A stretch of DNA of 41,250 bases from a virus, in the IMG/VR virus record IMGVR_UViG_3300025325_000060, positions 1-41,250 of that record; one strand, given 5' to 3'. This document shows positions 4,065 to 12,874 of the stretch, one piece after another; the first letter of the stretch is position 1, and every line of letters starts with the position of its first letter. The position numbers and the translations under genes are program-made. Under the pieces are notes generated by a model. It did no database searches. It had not been told where the DNA came from and saw only the letters and a list, made by a program, of their open reading frames with translations.

Positions 4065-7000
4065 CGTAGTTCCTCCCCCACCGCCTGCTGCCGTAACCCC
4101 ACCGGCAACCCCCGCCCGAACTGCTGCGGCACCGGGCGCATCCGTTCCTGTTGAACCCGCAGGACATCCTCGGGGCGGATGGCTTCGTTCCAGCGCTTCG
4201 AGAAGCTCGTCGCCGCGTCGAGGTCCCCTTCGAGGATCGCGTCGATCGCCCCCCGCTTGTCGCGCCGGTGCTCGTAGGAATCCATCATCAACCGGCGGGC
4301 GAGGTGTTGGGCCTGCGCGCGCTCAGGGGGCGCCACGCCCGCCAGCCGCATCAACTCCCCCCATGGTGTGGTGTTATATAGGTATCGAGCCTTCGTGTCA
4401 ACGGCGTAGCCCCGGCTGATGCCCTCGATCACGTCCGCGGCCTTCTTGCCCCAGCGGTACTGCGGCCTCGTTAAGGTCTTGAAGAAGTCGGTCAACTCCT
4501 GTCGGGCCTCGTCCCGGTCGGCCAGGGTGTAGCCCATGAGCGCCGCGTAGCCGTTCCGGATCATCCGCCAGAAGGGATTCATGGTGAGGTCCAACACGGA
4601 CTTCATCCCCCAGCTGTCGTTCACTCCGTAGCCGAAGACCTCGTACATGATATAGGGCAGCGCCGTGAACCCGCCGGTCAGGGCCATAAACCGCACGAGG
4701 CGCCCCGCGTCCCCGGCCGCCACCGCCTCCGCGAATCCCTCCGACAGGCTCTTGCCTTGCAGGTGTTGAGCCATGGCCTTGCTGGACTGCACGAGGCCCC
4801 GGATCTCGAAGGCCGCCTGCTGCGTCGGGTAGGTGACGAGGAGGCTGCTGACCCGCCCCAGGACCCCGCGGAACATGGGGGCCATCTCGGCCGAGGACAT
4901 CCCGAACTGCGTCTGCGGGACCACCTTGAAGAGCGCGTGCTGAATCTGCTCGGAGAGCTCCAGGGGGGGCACAAGGCTGCTCGCCTTGGCGTAGGCGTTG
5001 ACCAGCATGGCCTTCGGGCTGAGCCCCCGGGCCGCCGCCTCCTCCATCCCGACGGCAAACGCGGCCCCGCGGTTCGCGTACTCCGTGATGGACATCGGCG
5101 ACAGGACCGCGCGCGTGAGCGCCTGATCCCACCGAAGCACCTTCTCCATGACCCCGGAGCGCATCCGGGCCGGGAAGTCCTCGGTCGTCAGGTCCACGAA
5201 CTGACCCACCAGCCCCCGCTGGCGCAGATCAGAGAACGCGGAGATGTGCTTGAACAACGGCCCGACGACCTTGCCGTTCTGGGCCCAGTTGTTCAGCACC
5301 TGGGTCGTGTTGGTCAAGGCCGAGTCGATGCCGAGGGAGCCCCGGTAGAAACCGGACCGGAACAAGGTGACGCCGGCGTGGATCTGGTCCACGTTCAACA
5401 GCGGCTTGCCGAGGGCCAGGTTGATCCGGTCGGTCAGGTAGCCGAGCATCTGGTCGGTCTGGGTGGGCCGGCCGAGGATGCGGCCCTCGAGGTAGGTCCG
5501 CATGTAGCGCTTCTCGGTCAGGGGCAGGTCGGGGCCCGGGAGTTCCGTCAGGATCTTGTTCCACTTGGCGAGGAGCGGGTCGAACTCGATCTTCTTCACG
5601 GCGATCGGCACGTAGTGCTGCCAGGCCGCAACCAGGCTTTCCTTGTACGGGGCCTCGCCGATCCTGGGGAGCAGGTACCGGTCGAACACGGCCTTGGGCA
5701 GTTGCTGCTGCAAGAACTCGGGCAGGCTGTCCCAGGTGTCGGCAATCGTGTTGAATTTCCACAGCTCCTTCAGCTCGGTCTTGACCGTGCGCGGGAGCCG
5801 CTCCCAGTCGGGGAAGCCCTGGAACACCTTCCGGAAGTGCTCGAAGCGCGCCGGGGAGCCGACGCGGAACGCGACCTTGGTGTCGAGGTCCGCCAGCGTG
5901 ACCTTGCCCGCAAAGTGCCCGCGCAAGGCCTGGTAGATCGTCTCGAAGTCCGTCACGTGGGTCACGTAGTTGAGCCAGTCGGGGGTCCCGAGCCGCTGGG
6001 CGAAGTCCCGCATGGCCTCGCGCCAGCTCTCGACCGCGATCCGCTCCTGGGGCGTGGCCTTGGCCAGCGGGATCTCCCCCTGGACCATCTTGAAGGCCCG
6101 GGCGTCCGAGGGCGTCCCGGCCCCCCCGACCGCTCCCACGATCCGCTCCCGACCCCAGTCGCCCCACTTCTTGAGCTGGTCAACCGCCGAGGATTCCGCC
6201 TTCTTGCCCTCGAACCCGAGCTGGGCGATGAAGGGGTTCTGGCTCTGCTGAGGCTGGACCCAGGGCATGGCGAAGCGCCACCGGGAGGGCGCGGATTCAC
6301 CGGCCTGCACCCGGGGGATGCCCTCGCCAGGCGCCAGGCGAGCCATGGCCTGGTCCCCCAGGTCCCGGAGTTGCCGCCGCGTCTGCTCGGGGGTGAGGCC
6401 GGCTTTGACGTCTAGCCCGGCGGCCTGCCGCACTTCGCCGATGGTCATGCCCTTGCGGAGGCCGAGTCGGCGGGCGATGCCTGGCGAAGTTTCCACCAGG
6501 AAGTCGGCCGAGGCGTCTTCGGGGGCCCGCGTGGTCATCATCCGCACAGCCTCACGATCCGACTTCGTGAAGTCCGGTCCCGCCCCGCGGCGCTTGACCG
6601 TCCGCCCATGCAGGCGCCCCTCGGCTGCCCCGAAGGGGAAGTCGGTTCCCGCCTCCTCGGCCGCGGCGCGGGTCTCCATGCTGGCGATGAGTTCGCGCTC
6701 CTGTTCCGCGGTGATATTGCCACCGGCTTTCGCCTCCCGCAGCAGATCCTTCGTGCTCTCCCTCTCCGCCTTGAGCTTCGCCATGGTCTCTGCGGCGATG
6801 CGCCGCTCTTCCTCACTCGCCACCTGGCCTGGGCGGAACGTTGGCGTCTTGCGGATCTGGCCGATCTCCGCCTTCCCGGCCGTGGCCGATGGGCCTGGCG
6901 CCTTGGCGGCGGCCATCTCCGCGGCGATCTCGGCCTCGGTCTTGCCGAACATGCGGCCAACGAACTGCTGGTTCTCCGCGGACAACTTCCCTGAGGGGAC

Positions 7001-8842
7001 GATGAGGCTCCGGACTTGCCGCTGGAGACCGATCGCCTTGGTGATGCTCGGCGACTTCGCAAAGTAGTAGTACAGGTCGAACCCGCCTGGGCCTGTGCGA
7101 GCAGGTACCTGAGCCAAGGTGAACTTGTAGCCGGCCCTCTCGACGGCCGCCTGGGCCTGTGCGAGGTCACCCCGCGTTCGGATGCCGGTCAGCACCCGCA
7201 CCTGGCCCTTGGGCAGGTCGGGCACCACCTCCCAGGACGGCGACCCCTCGACCCGGGCCGGGTCAGCGATCTCTGCCGCGAAGGGGTCCTTGCCGGAGGC
7301 GTTGGCGAGACGCTGGCGCTGAAGGTTCGCCTGGTCATCGACTCCCAGCGCCGCACCGCGCATCGCCTTGTCGAGCGTGCTGGTCCCCCCCGACGTCGTC
7401 TGCTCGACCGGTTGCTTCAGGGCGGCCCCCCCGGACTGAGTCGCGCCTTGGACGAACTTCCCGGCCGCCGCCTCGTCCGGGAAGATGTCGAGGGTTCCCC
7501 CGCGGCCAACCGCCTCCACCTGCCCATCCGGGCGGGCGCGAATGGTGAATCCCGCCGTCTCGCCGGCCCCCCGCAGCTCGACCTTGACCCCCTCGATGCT
7601 GGCCAGGTCCTCCAGGCCAAGAGACTCCACCGGCCGCATGACGCGCTGGCCGGACGCGGTGATGACCGGGACCTTGGGGCCCCCGCGCCCTGTGCGCCTG
7701 GGCGGGGGACCTGGTCGGCCTTCTCCTGTCGGTCCCCCTGGGAGCGGCCCGGGTGGGGTTCCACGTGGAACACCTGGCGGGGAGGGGGGCGGCTCAGGAG
7801 AGAATCCGCCTGCCCTGGGGATCGGGCGCTCCGGCGGGAACCACGGCTGGGTGGTGGTCTGGCCTTCCATCTCGAACCGGGCCGAAGGCAACGCCCGCTG
7901 CCCTGGTCGAGGCAGGATGCCCCGCAAGGCCTCGTCGTAGGCCTCCATCCCTCTCACGTAGCGCTCCGGCCATCTCACCGGACGCGCCGCCCCAGGCACC
8001 GCCTCGCTGGACGGGGGCATCGCATACGCCCCAGGAGGCAACGCCAGTTGTCCGGGGACACTGGGAGTCTCGGTCCCAGGGAACAATCGCCGCTTGGCCG
8101 CTCCCAGGCCCGCGCCGAGGCCTCTGAGGGCCAGGGCGAGCGGGGGGGCGGTCACGGCCCCGATGGCGGCGCTCTCGACCCGCTGGCCCATCCCCCCTTC
8201 TTCGGGGTTCCAGAGCCCACCGAAGGCCGCACCGGTTGCTGCCTCGCGTGCCAGGGCTCCGATGCCGGCGGCGCCCGTCTGCCCCAATCCCAGGCGGGCG
8301 GCCACGGGGCCGAAACGGGCGGCCAGTGGGGCAAAGCGCGAGGCGCCAACGAGGCCGGCGGTGATGCCACCGACCGGAGCAGCGGCGGCGAACAGGGCCG
8401 CGCCGGGCACGATCCCGCCAAGGATTTCCCCGGCAATGGTGGCTAGCGGGTGCTCAGGGGTGTACTCCCCGGCGTAGCCCAGCGTGAGCCCCCGGAGCAT
8501 GCCCCGGCCGAAGGCGGACAGGAGGCCGGGAGGTTCGGGCGGTGGCCCGCCAAGGCTGGCCATCTCCTGCTGGAAGGCGGCGAAGGCCTCGCGGTCTCCC
8601 ATCCCCCCGATGGCTCCCGGGGAGTAGACCGGCATCGGGTGCCTGAGTCCCTGGCGGGCGACGGTCTCGACCTGCTGGCGGGTGTATCCCTGGCCCTCGG
8701 CCTCCCGGAGTTGCCGCTCCACCGAGTCCTCGATGATGGACTCGGAGACCCCCGCCGCCCTGAGTCGGGCGATGTGCTGAGCCAGTGCCGGGTACTTGAG
8801 GTCGAGCGTGCGCTCGTGAAACCCGCGGACCGCGACGGCCAT
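4061..8842 (-). CDS. Giant internal virion / DNA-ejection-type protein, 1593 aa
   Basis: Largest gene. Residues 1-70 are helical and charged. Residues 130-235 are an Ala/Gly-rich hydrophobic block with GxxxG spacings (AGEILGGIVPGAALF, AAPVGGITAGLVG), typical of proteins that enter or cross the membrane during ejection. Residues about 250-400 are proline/glycine-rich and low-complexity. The C-terminal two thirds is a long helical region with a further hydrophobic stretch near residue 1385 (FMALTGGFTALPYIMYEVFG). Size, position after the tail genes and absence of a tape measure fit a podovirus core or ejection protein (T7 gp16-like in role). I see no lysozyme or transglycosylase motif. Confidence 0.75.
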   Translation of the reverse strand: MAVAVRGFHERTLDLKYPALAQHIARLRAAGVSESIIEDSVERQLREAEGQGYTRQQVETVARQGLRHPMPVYSPGAIGGMGDREAFAAFQQEMASLGGPPPEPPGLLSAFGRGMLRGLTLGYAGEYTPEHPLATIAGEILGGIVPGAALFAAAAPVGGITAGLVGASRFAPLAARFGPVAARLGLGQTGAAGIGALAREAATGAAFGGLWNPEEGGMGQRVESAAIGAVTAPPLALALRGLGAGLGAAKRRLFPGTETPSVPGQLALPPGAYAMPPSSEAVPGAARPVRWPERYVRGMEAYDEALRGILPRPGQRALPSARFEMEGQTTTQPWFPPERPIPRAGGFSPEPPPSPPGVPRGTPPGPLPGGPTGEGRPGPPPRRTGRGGPKVPVITASGQRVMRPVESLGLEDLASIEGVKVELRGAGETAGFTIRARPDGQVEAVGRGGTLDIFPDEAAAGKFVQGATQSGGAALKQPVEQTTSGGTSTLDKAMRGAALGVDDQANLQRQRLANASGKDPFAAEIADPARVEGSPSWEVVPDLPKGQVRVLTGIRTRGDLAQAQAAVERAGYKFTLAQVPARTGPGGFDLYYYFAKSPSITKAIGLQRQVRSLIVPSGKLSAENQQFVGRMFGKTEAEIAAEMAAAKAPGPSATAGKAEIGQIRKTPTFRPGQVASEEERRIAAETMAKLKAERESTKDLLREAKAGGNITAEQERELIASMETRAAAEEAGTDFPFGAAEGRLHGRTVKRRGAGPDFTKSDREAVRMMTTRAPEDASADFLVETSPGIARRLGLRKGMTIGEVRQAAGLDVKAGLTPEQTRRQLRDLGDQAMARLAPGEGIPRVQAGESAPSRWRFAMPWVQPQQSQNPFIAQLGFEGKKAESSAVDQLKKWGDWGRERIVGAVGGAGTPSDARAFKMVQGEIPLAKATPQERIAVESWREAMRDFAQRLGTPDWLNYVTHVTDFETIYQALRGHFAGKVTLADLDTKVAFRVGSPARFEHFRKVFQGFPDWERLPRTVKTELKELWKFNTIADTWDSLPEFLQQQLPKAVFDRYLLPRIGEAPYKESLVAAWQHYVPIAVKKIEFDPLLAKWNKILTELPGPDLPLTEKRYMRTYLEGRILGRPTQTDQMLGYLTDRINLALGKPLLNVDQIHAGVTLFRSGFYRGSLGIDSALTNTTQVLNNWAQNGKVVGPLFKHISAFSDLRQRGLVGQFVDLTTEDFPARMRSGVMEKVLRWDQALTRAVLSPMSITEYANRGAAFAVGMEEAAARGLSPKAMLVNAYAKASSLVPPLELSEQIQHALFKVVPQTQFGMSSAEMAPMFRGVLGRVSSLLVTYPTQQAAFEIRGLVQSSKAMAQHLQGKSLSEGFAEAVAAGDAGRLVRFMALTGGFTALPYIMYEVFGYGVNDSWGMKSVLDLTMNPFWRMIRNGYAALMGYTLADRDEARQELTDFFKTLTRPQYRWGKKAADVIEGISRGYAVDTKARYLYNTTPWGELMRLAGVAPPERAQAQHLARRLMMDSYEHRRDKRGAIDAILEGDLDAATSFSKRWNEAIRPEDVLRVQQERMRPVPQQFGRGLPVGLRQQAVGEELR

Positions 8843-8845
8843 GGC

Positions 8846-9745
8846 CTACCTCATCAACGTATGACCGGGGGAGAATCCCGTCCGAGGCCCCTCCAGTGGA
8901 ATCCCGGGGAAGGTCGGGAGGCCGGTGGCCCCAGCCCCCGGCTGTTGCGCCTGTCGCTGCCGCTTTCGCTCCTGCAGGAGTTGCATTAGCTCGAGCAGCA
9001 TCTCCGGGTCGACCCCCTGCAGCGCCGATGCCCCTCCGCCGGCCGCTGGGGCGGGAGCCAGGGCGCCGATGCCAGGTCCGGTGGGGGGCGCGGTGGGCCG
9101 GGGCGACGTCCCCATGGGCGCCACGGTTGGACCAGGCGGCGCCGCCGGCGCGGCCGCCTTCTGCGGAGGAGTGACGGAGAGCAAGGGAAGGCCCTGGAGG
9201 TCTGCCCGGCCCCGGCCGATCAGTTCTTGCGCGAAGGGATCCCCGGAAACCGCGGGGTTGGCCTTGTAGAGGTCGAACCAGGAGGACGCGGCCTCTCGAA
9301 CCGTCTGAATCGCGGCGGCCTTGCGCGCAGGATCCTTGAACAGCTGCGGATCGTTCTGAATCGAGGAAATCGCCCGCAGCGTGTCTTGCCGGACCTGACG
9401 CATGTCCTGCATGATCTCCGCCCGGCCCCGCTGCTCGCCGGCTCGCGTCTCGCCGGTCCGGAAGCCGGCCGTCGCTTCCCCCCAGGGGATCTTCCCGCCC
9501 GTCCAGGTCGCCGTCCATTGCTGCTGGGCCCAGGCGGGGACCTTCTCGGGACTCCCCCAAGCGTCTACGAGATGCTCCTTCTGCGCCTGAGCCTGCGGAG
9601 AGATCGCGCGGCCTCCGTACTGCTCCTGATGCTGTCGGAACAGTTCGGCCTGCCGGTTGGCCTGCTCCATCTGCTCGTAGGTGTTGTAGGCCTCCCGGAG
9701 GGACCGGTAGAGATCGCCCAACTGCCCGCCCATGATCGGGTACAT
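8846..9745 (-). CDS. Internal virion or tail-associated protein, 299 aa
   Basis: The N-terminal half is helical and Gln-rich (SLREAYNTYEQMEQANRQAE, then AQAQKEHLV). A central helical block MQDMRQVRQDTLRAISSIQN follows, then a long Pro/Ala/Gly-rich disordered stretch with a Gln/Arg coiled segment (LLELMQLLQERKRQRQAQQ). AGGAGG lies nine bases upstream of ATG 9745. It sits directly before the giant ejection-type protein, and such pairs are commonly co-packaged core proteins. Function inferred from position only. Confidence 0.7.
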   Translation of the reverse strand: MYPIMGGQLGDLYRSLREAYNTYEQMEQANRQAELFRQHQEQYGGRAISPQAQAQKEHLVDAWGSPEKVPAWAQQQWTATWTGGKIPWGEATAGFRTGETRAGEQRGRAEIMQDMRQVRQDTLRAISSIQNDPQLFKDPARKAAAIQTVREAASSWFDLYKANPAVSGDPFAQELIGRGRADLQGLPLLSVTPPQKAAAPAAPPGPTVAPMGTSPRPTAPPTGPGIGALAPAPAAGGGASALQGVDPEMLLELMQLLQERKRQRQAQQPGAGATGLPTFPGIPLEGPRTGFSPGHTLMR

Positions 9746-9755
9746 GGCTTGCCTC

Positions 9756-10823
9756 CTAGTATCCCGGGAACGCCCCGTAGGGGACGAGACCGCTCATCCC
9801 GCCAAAGTCGATCGCAGATCCCCCCCCGCCGCCACCACCGCTGAAGAGTCCGAGGTTCTTCAGCAGTTGCGAAAGCATCAAGGCCGACCCGATCCCGCCG
9901 CCCACCTCCGTGCCCCAGGAGGGCGCGGTCGTGGTCATCGTGCCCGTCGGCGCTCCGAAGGGGGACGGCGTGCCACTGATCCCGCGGAGCAACGTGTCCA
10001 TTGGCGAGCTCGCGGACCGCACGGCCAGGTCCCGCACCAGGGCCGCGAGGGTGGCCTCGGCCTTCGGGCCGGCCAGTTCCGCCTCACCCGCTCCAGGGAT
10101 CAACGCCCCCGCCGTGGTCAGAGCCCCGAGCCCGAGTTGACGTCTGGCCAGCTCTGCCCGACTCACCGCCTCGGACGCCTCGCTCCCGAATCGGCCCGCC
10201 GCCCGGGTGATGAGGTCCTGCTCCCCCGTGCCCCCTGGCGTCCCGGCCGACATCGCGGATCGGCGGACCTCGGGGGCGACCGTCTCCGTGAAGGCCCTCC
10301 GGATTGGTCCGATCGTGCCCTCCGTGTCCAGCGGGGCCCCGGCCCCGCTGATGAGCCGGCCGATGACCTCCCGGAGTCCTCCGGAGACCTGGCCCCCGAC
10401 CCCGCCAATCACGCCGGGGAGACCCGTTTCCGCGGCGCCGGGGACGAGCAGGCCGGGGAGGGCCTTGATGAGCGCGTCGATCATCCCAGGAGTTCCCGGC
10501 GTCCCAGGAACCGCCGGTGTGCCCGCGGTCCCCAGGCCAGGTACGCCGCCCTCGCCTCCGGCCCCCTCGTCGGTCGTCCGTGGCAAGATCCCGGTCATGC
10601 CGGGACTTCCCGGAACGGCCGGGGTGCCGGGGGTGCCCGGCGTGCCCCAGAGCTTCCCGTAGGCCCCCAAGAGGTAGGGAGTGAGGCTCCGGAGGAGTTC
10701 CGCCTGGGCCTCGGCAGCCGGGCCGGTCTGCGTGACGGTCTGGCCGCCGCTGTCCCGGCTGAGGAGGCCGCCCAGGATACCACCCCCGGCAATGATCGCC
10801 GGACCGATCAGGGCTTGAGGCAT
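9756..10823 (-). CDS. Structural protein with collagen-like Gly-X-Y repeats, 355 aa
   Basis: Start at 10823 (MPQALIGPAIIAGGGILGG) follows a GAGGATC ribosome site two bases after the preceding stop. The N-terminus has a glycine-rich hydrophobic segment. Residues about 55-115 carry two short collagen-like tracts (GTPGTPGTPAVPGSPG, then GTPAVPGTPGTPG). The C-terminus is low-complexity with a Gly run (SGGGGGGGS) and ends GYGAFPGY-like. Likely a virion component of the tail or internal core. The upstream 21 residues of the longer frame overlap the previous gene and are not used. Confidence 0.7.
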   Translation of the reverse strand: MPQALIGPAIIAGGGILGGLLSRDSGGQTVTQTGPAAEAQAELLRSLTPYLLGAYGKLWGTPGTPGTPAVPGSPGMTGILPRTTDEGAGGEGGVPGLGTAGTPAVPGTPGTPGMIDALIKALPGLLVPGAAETGLPGVIGGVGGQVSGGLREVIGRLISGAGAPLDTEGTIGPIRRAFTETVAPEVRRSAMSAGTPGGTGEQDLITRAAGRFGSEASEAVSRAELARRQLGLGALTTAGALIPGAGEAELAGPKAEATLAALVRDLAVRSASSPMDTLLRGISGTPSPFGAPTGTMTTTAPSWGTEVGGGIGSALMLSQLLKNLGLFSGGGGGGGSAIDFGGMSGLVPYGAFPGY

Positions 10824-10825
10824 GG

Positions 10826-11302
10826 TCAGATCCTCTTCAGGTAGGTGACGGACACCTGACGAAATCCCCGCAGGAGTCGCTCCCATGGTCCCCGGCGACC
10901 CGTGCTGAACAGCATCGCCGTCGCCCCTCGGCGCTTCCCCCAGCCCTGCGCCTCCGCCACGACGTCTTGGGCGAACCTCCGGTTGGTTCGCCCTCGATGG
11001 GCGACCTCGAGCACCACGACCGGCGTTTCTGACCCATCCGCGTCCGGGTCGTTCAGGACGCCATGGACGATGTGCGCGGCAAGGACTCCCCCATCGCCAT
11101 CCACCCAGACCTCTGACTCGTCATCGCCCCTCCGCTGCTCGGCCAGTCGGCCACTGACGGTTCGGAGCCACGTGGGTTCATGGAGGAGCGCCGCGATCAT
11201 CTCCCGCACATCCTGGGCACTCCGGACGGGCCGGATCGAGCTCCCCCTCCCATCCGCAACGCTGACACCGGACGAAGGTTCGTCCTCCGCGAAGCGGATC
11301 AT
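10826..11302 (-). CDS. GNAT-fold-like protein of tail region, 158 aa
   Basis: ATG 11302 overlaps the nozzle gene stop (ATGA). The middle and C-terminal half read like an acetyltransferase core: VVVLEVAHRGRTNRRFAQDV for the central strand and loop, then a helix and TAMLFSTGRRGPWERLLRGF followed by VSVTYLKRI as the closing strand. The acetyl-CoA loop RxxGxG/A is only weakly matched. GNAT-like proteins of this size are common beside podovirus tail genes, often without proven activity. N-terminus up to about residue 30 looks disordered. Confidence 0.6.
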   Translation of the reverse strand: MIRFAEDEPSSGVSVADGRGSSIRPVRSAQDVREMIAALLHEPTWLRTVSGRLAEQRRGDDESEVWVDGDGGVLAAHIVHGVLNDPDADGSETPVVVLEVAHRGRTNRRFAQDVVAEAQGWGKRRGATAMLFSTGRRGPWERLLRGFRQVSVTYLKRI

Positions 11303-12873
11303 GGGCGGTCCCCTGCGGGAGCGAACCAAGCGGTGACGCCGGAGACGGCCCAGGGTTGGCTGGCTCCGGTGGTGCGGAAGCGGAAGGCGAAGTAGCGGGA
11401 TCGGAGGCGCGGGAAGATGGAGCGAACCGCCCCCGTGGCGAGAAGAGTGAAGGCGGTCCAGGTGATCCCGGCGTCTCCCAGGAGCGTCTTTTGCGTGCCA
11501 ACGCTGACCTCCAGGTTGTGGGCGCCCTTGTTCTCTTGGTCGATGTCGAGCCGCTGCAGCTCGGCAAAGCCTCCATCGACGAAGTCCGGCTTGCCCTGCC
11601 GGGCCAGCACGTCGGCCGCCGCCACGAGCCCGGTCTCGGCGATGCGCGTGAGCGCGCCGCCCGCCTCGTTGACCACGGACGAGTCCAGGAACCGGAAGGC
11701 CCCGGTCTCGAGGCCCAGGGCCACGGTCGGGATCTGGGCGGTCGGGTTCATCTGCGCCCAGGTCGGGACCTGCGAGGCCCAATCCCCCGTCACGGAGTTC
11801 CAGGTCGGCCCGCTGATCGACTTCCAGGTGCCACTGGCCGTTGCTCGCAGTGTACTCTCCCGCCAGCCCCCCGTCACGTAGTTCCAGACCCAGGCCTTGG
11901 TCGGCACCCCGTCCGAGGAGCCGGCCGGCGGGTACCACCAATAGACCTCGTGCCCCATCCAGTCCACCGTCGCGTGGATCTGGTCGGCGTAGGTCTTCGC
12001 GTAGCTCGACACCGCGTCGTCCACGATGGCGTTTCCGATCGGCGTGCGCGTGGCGCCGTCGGTCACGTAGAAGTTGTCGGTGCCCCAGTAGGCGTGCCGG
12101 CCGATCAGGTCCACCACGGCCATCTTGGCCAGGAGCCCGTGGGCGTTCGTCTGCTGCTGCTGGCCCAGGATGAACGGGGGCCCCACGTAGTAGACCAGGT
12201 GAATCGCCGTGCTCCGGTAGACCATCAGGTAGTTGCCGAGCGGGAGGAGACGGAGCGTCTGCCCGGCACCCTGGTAGATGTTGAAGAACCCGGCATCCCC
12301 GTTCGGCGCGTCGCCCGGGTTCCGCCACGCCTCCGGGTTCCCGGTGTCGGACCACTGGATGCGGGTCGGGTCGCCCGAGACGTCGCCGAGGACGAGGTAG
12401 GTCAGGAAACCCGACAGCGCGCCGCACTGCGGCGCGGACCCGGGGAGGTCGATCGCCAGGGCGCCGCCCATCGGGTCGTTCGTCTGGATCTTGTCCACGA
12501 AGTTCGTGGCGAAGACCCGGCTGAGGAAGGTCGCCATGTCCCAGCGCTGGAACGCCGACCCGTTGTAGGCCCCGCTCGCGCGCGTCACGTCCATCAAGGT
12601 CCCCGACGCACTGTCGACCCGGTAGAGCTTGTCGGGCGTCCCGGCATGCAGGTAGGGCAGGCCGTCCGGCCCTTCCCACCCTAGGAGGCCGAGGACCTTG
12701 CCCGAGCCCAGTCCGGCGAGGATGGCGGTGTCACCCGGCGCCGTCTGCATCTTCCCCTGGAAGGATCGGACGTTGGACATCACCCGGGCCTGGCGCGGGT
12801 CGAGCTGCTCGCGCGGGTCGTTCGTAGCGAGGCCCTGTTTGCCGAGGCCGAGGAGGGTCAGCGGGGAAGCCAT
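11299..12873 (-). CDS. Tail nozzle / packaged-DNA stabilisation protein, P22 gp10-like beta-propeller
   Basis: 524 aa. Repeated blade-like segments carry the motifs typical of the podovirus nozzle family: RIQWSDTGNPEAWRNPG, LLPLGNYLMVYRS, HAYWGTDNFYVTDGATRTPI and ATVDWMGHEVYWWYPP. The short N-terminus (GLATNDPREQLDPRQARVMS) matches the usual beginning in which the ring anchors to the adaptor. It would form the hexameric distal tube closing the portal. It lies three genes downstream of the adaptor with only fibre-type genes between. The C-terminal 150 residues are beta-rich and may be a separate domain. Confidence 0.75.
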   Translation of the reverse strand: MASPLTLLGLGKQGLATNDPREQLDPRQARVMSNVRSFQGKMQTAPGDTAILAGLGSGKVLGLLGWEGPDGLPYLHAGTPDKLYRVDSASGTLMDVTRASGAYNGSAFQRWDMATFLSRVFATNFVDKIQTNDPMGGALAIDLPGSAPQCGALSGFLTYLVLGDVSGDPTRIQWSDTGNPEAWRNPGDAPNGDAGFFNIYQGAGQTLRLLPLGNYLMVYRSTAIHLVYYVGPPFILGQQQQTNAHGLLAKMAVVDLIGRHAYWGTDNFYVTDGATRTPIGNAIVDDAVSSYAKTYADQIHATVDWMGHEVYWWYPPAGSSDGVPTKAWVWNYVTGGWRESTLRATASGTWKSISGPTWNSVTGDWASQVPTWAQMNPTAQIPTVALGLETGAFRFLDSSVVNEAGGALTRIAETGLVAAADVLARQGKPDFVDGGFAELQRLDIDQENKGAHNLEVSVGTQKTLLGDAGITWTAFTLLATGAVRSIFPRLRSRYFAFRFRTTGASQPWAVSGVTAWFAPAGDRP

Positions 12874-12874
12874 C

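Noticed and set aside
4757-8446. 552- and 476-codon plus-strand frames opposite the giant ejection-type gene
   Set aside because: Same antisense shadow effect in GC-rich DNA; they interrupt no family motif and have no coupled neighbours.
10826-12679. 617-codon minus-strand frame covering the nozzle gene
   Set aside because: Only its last 158 codons are a real gene (start 11302); the rest is out-of-frame translation of the nozzle gene.
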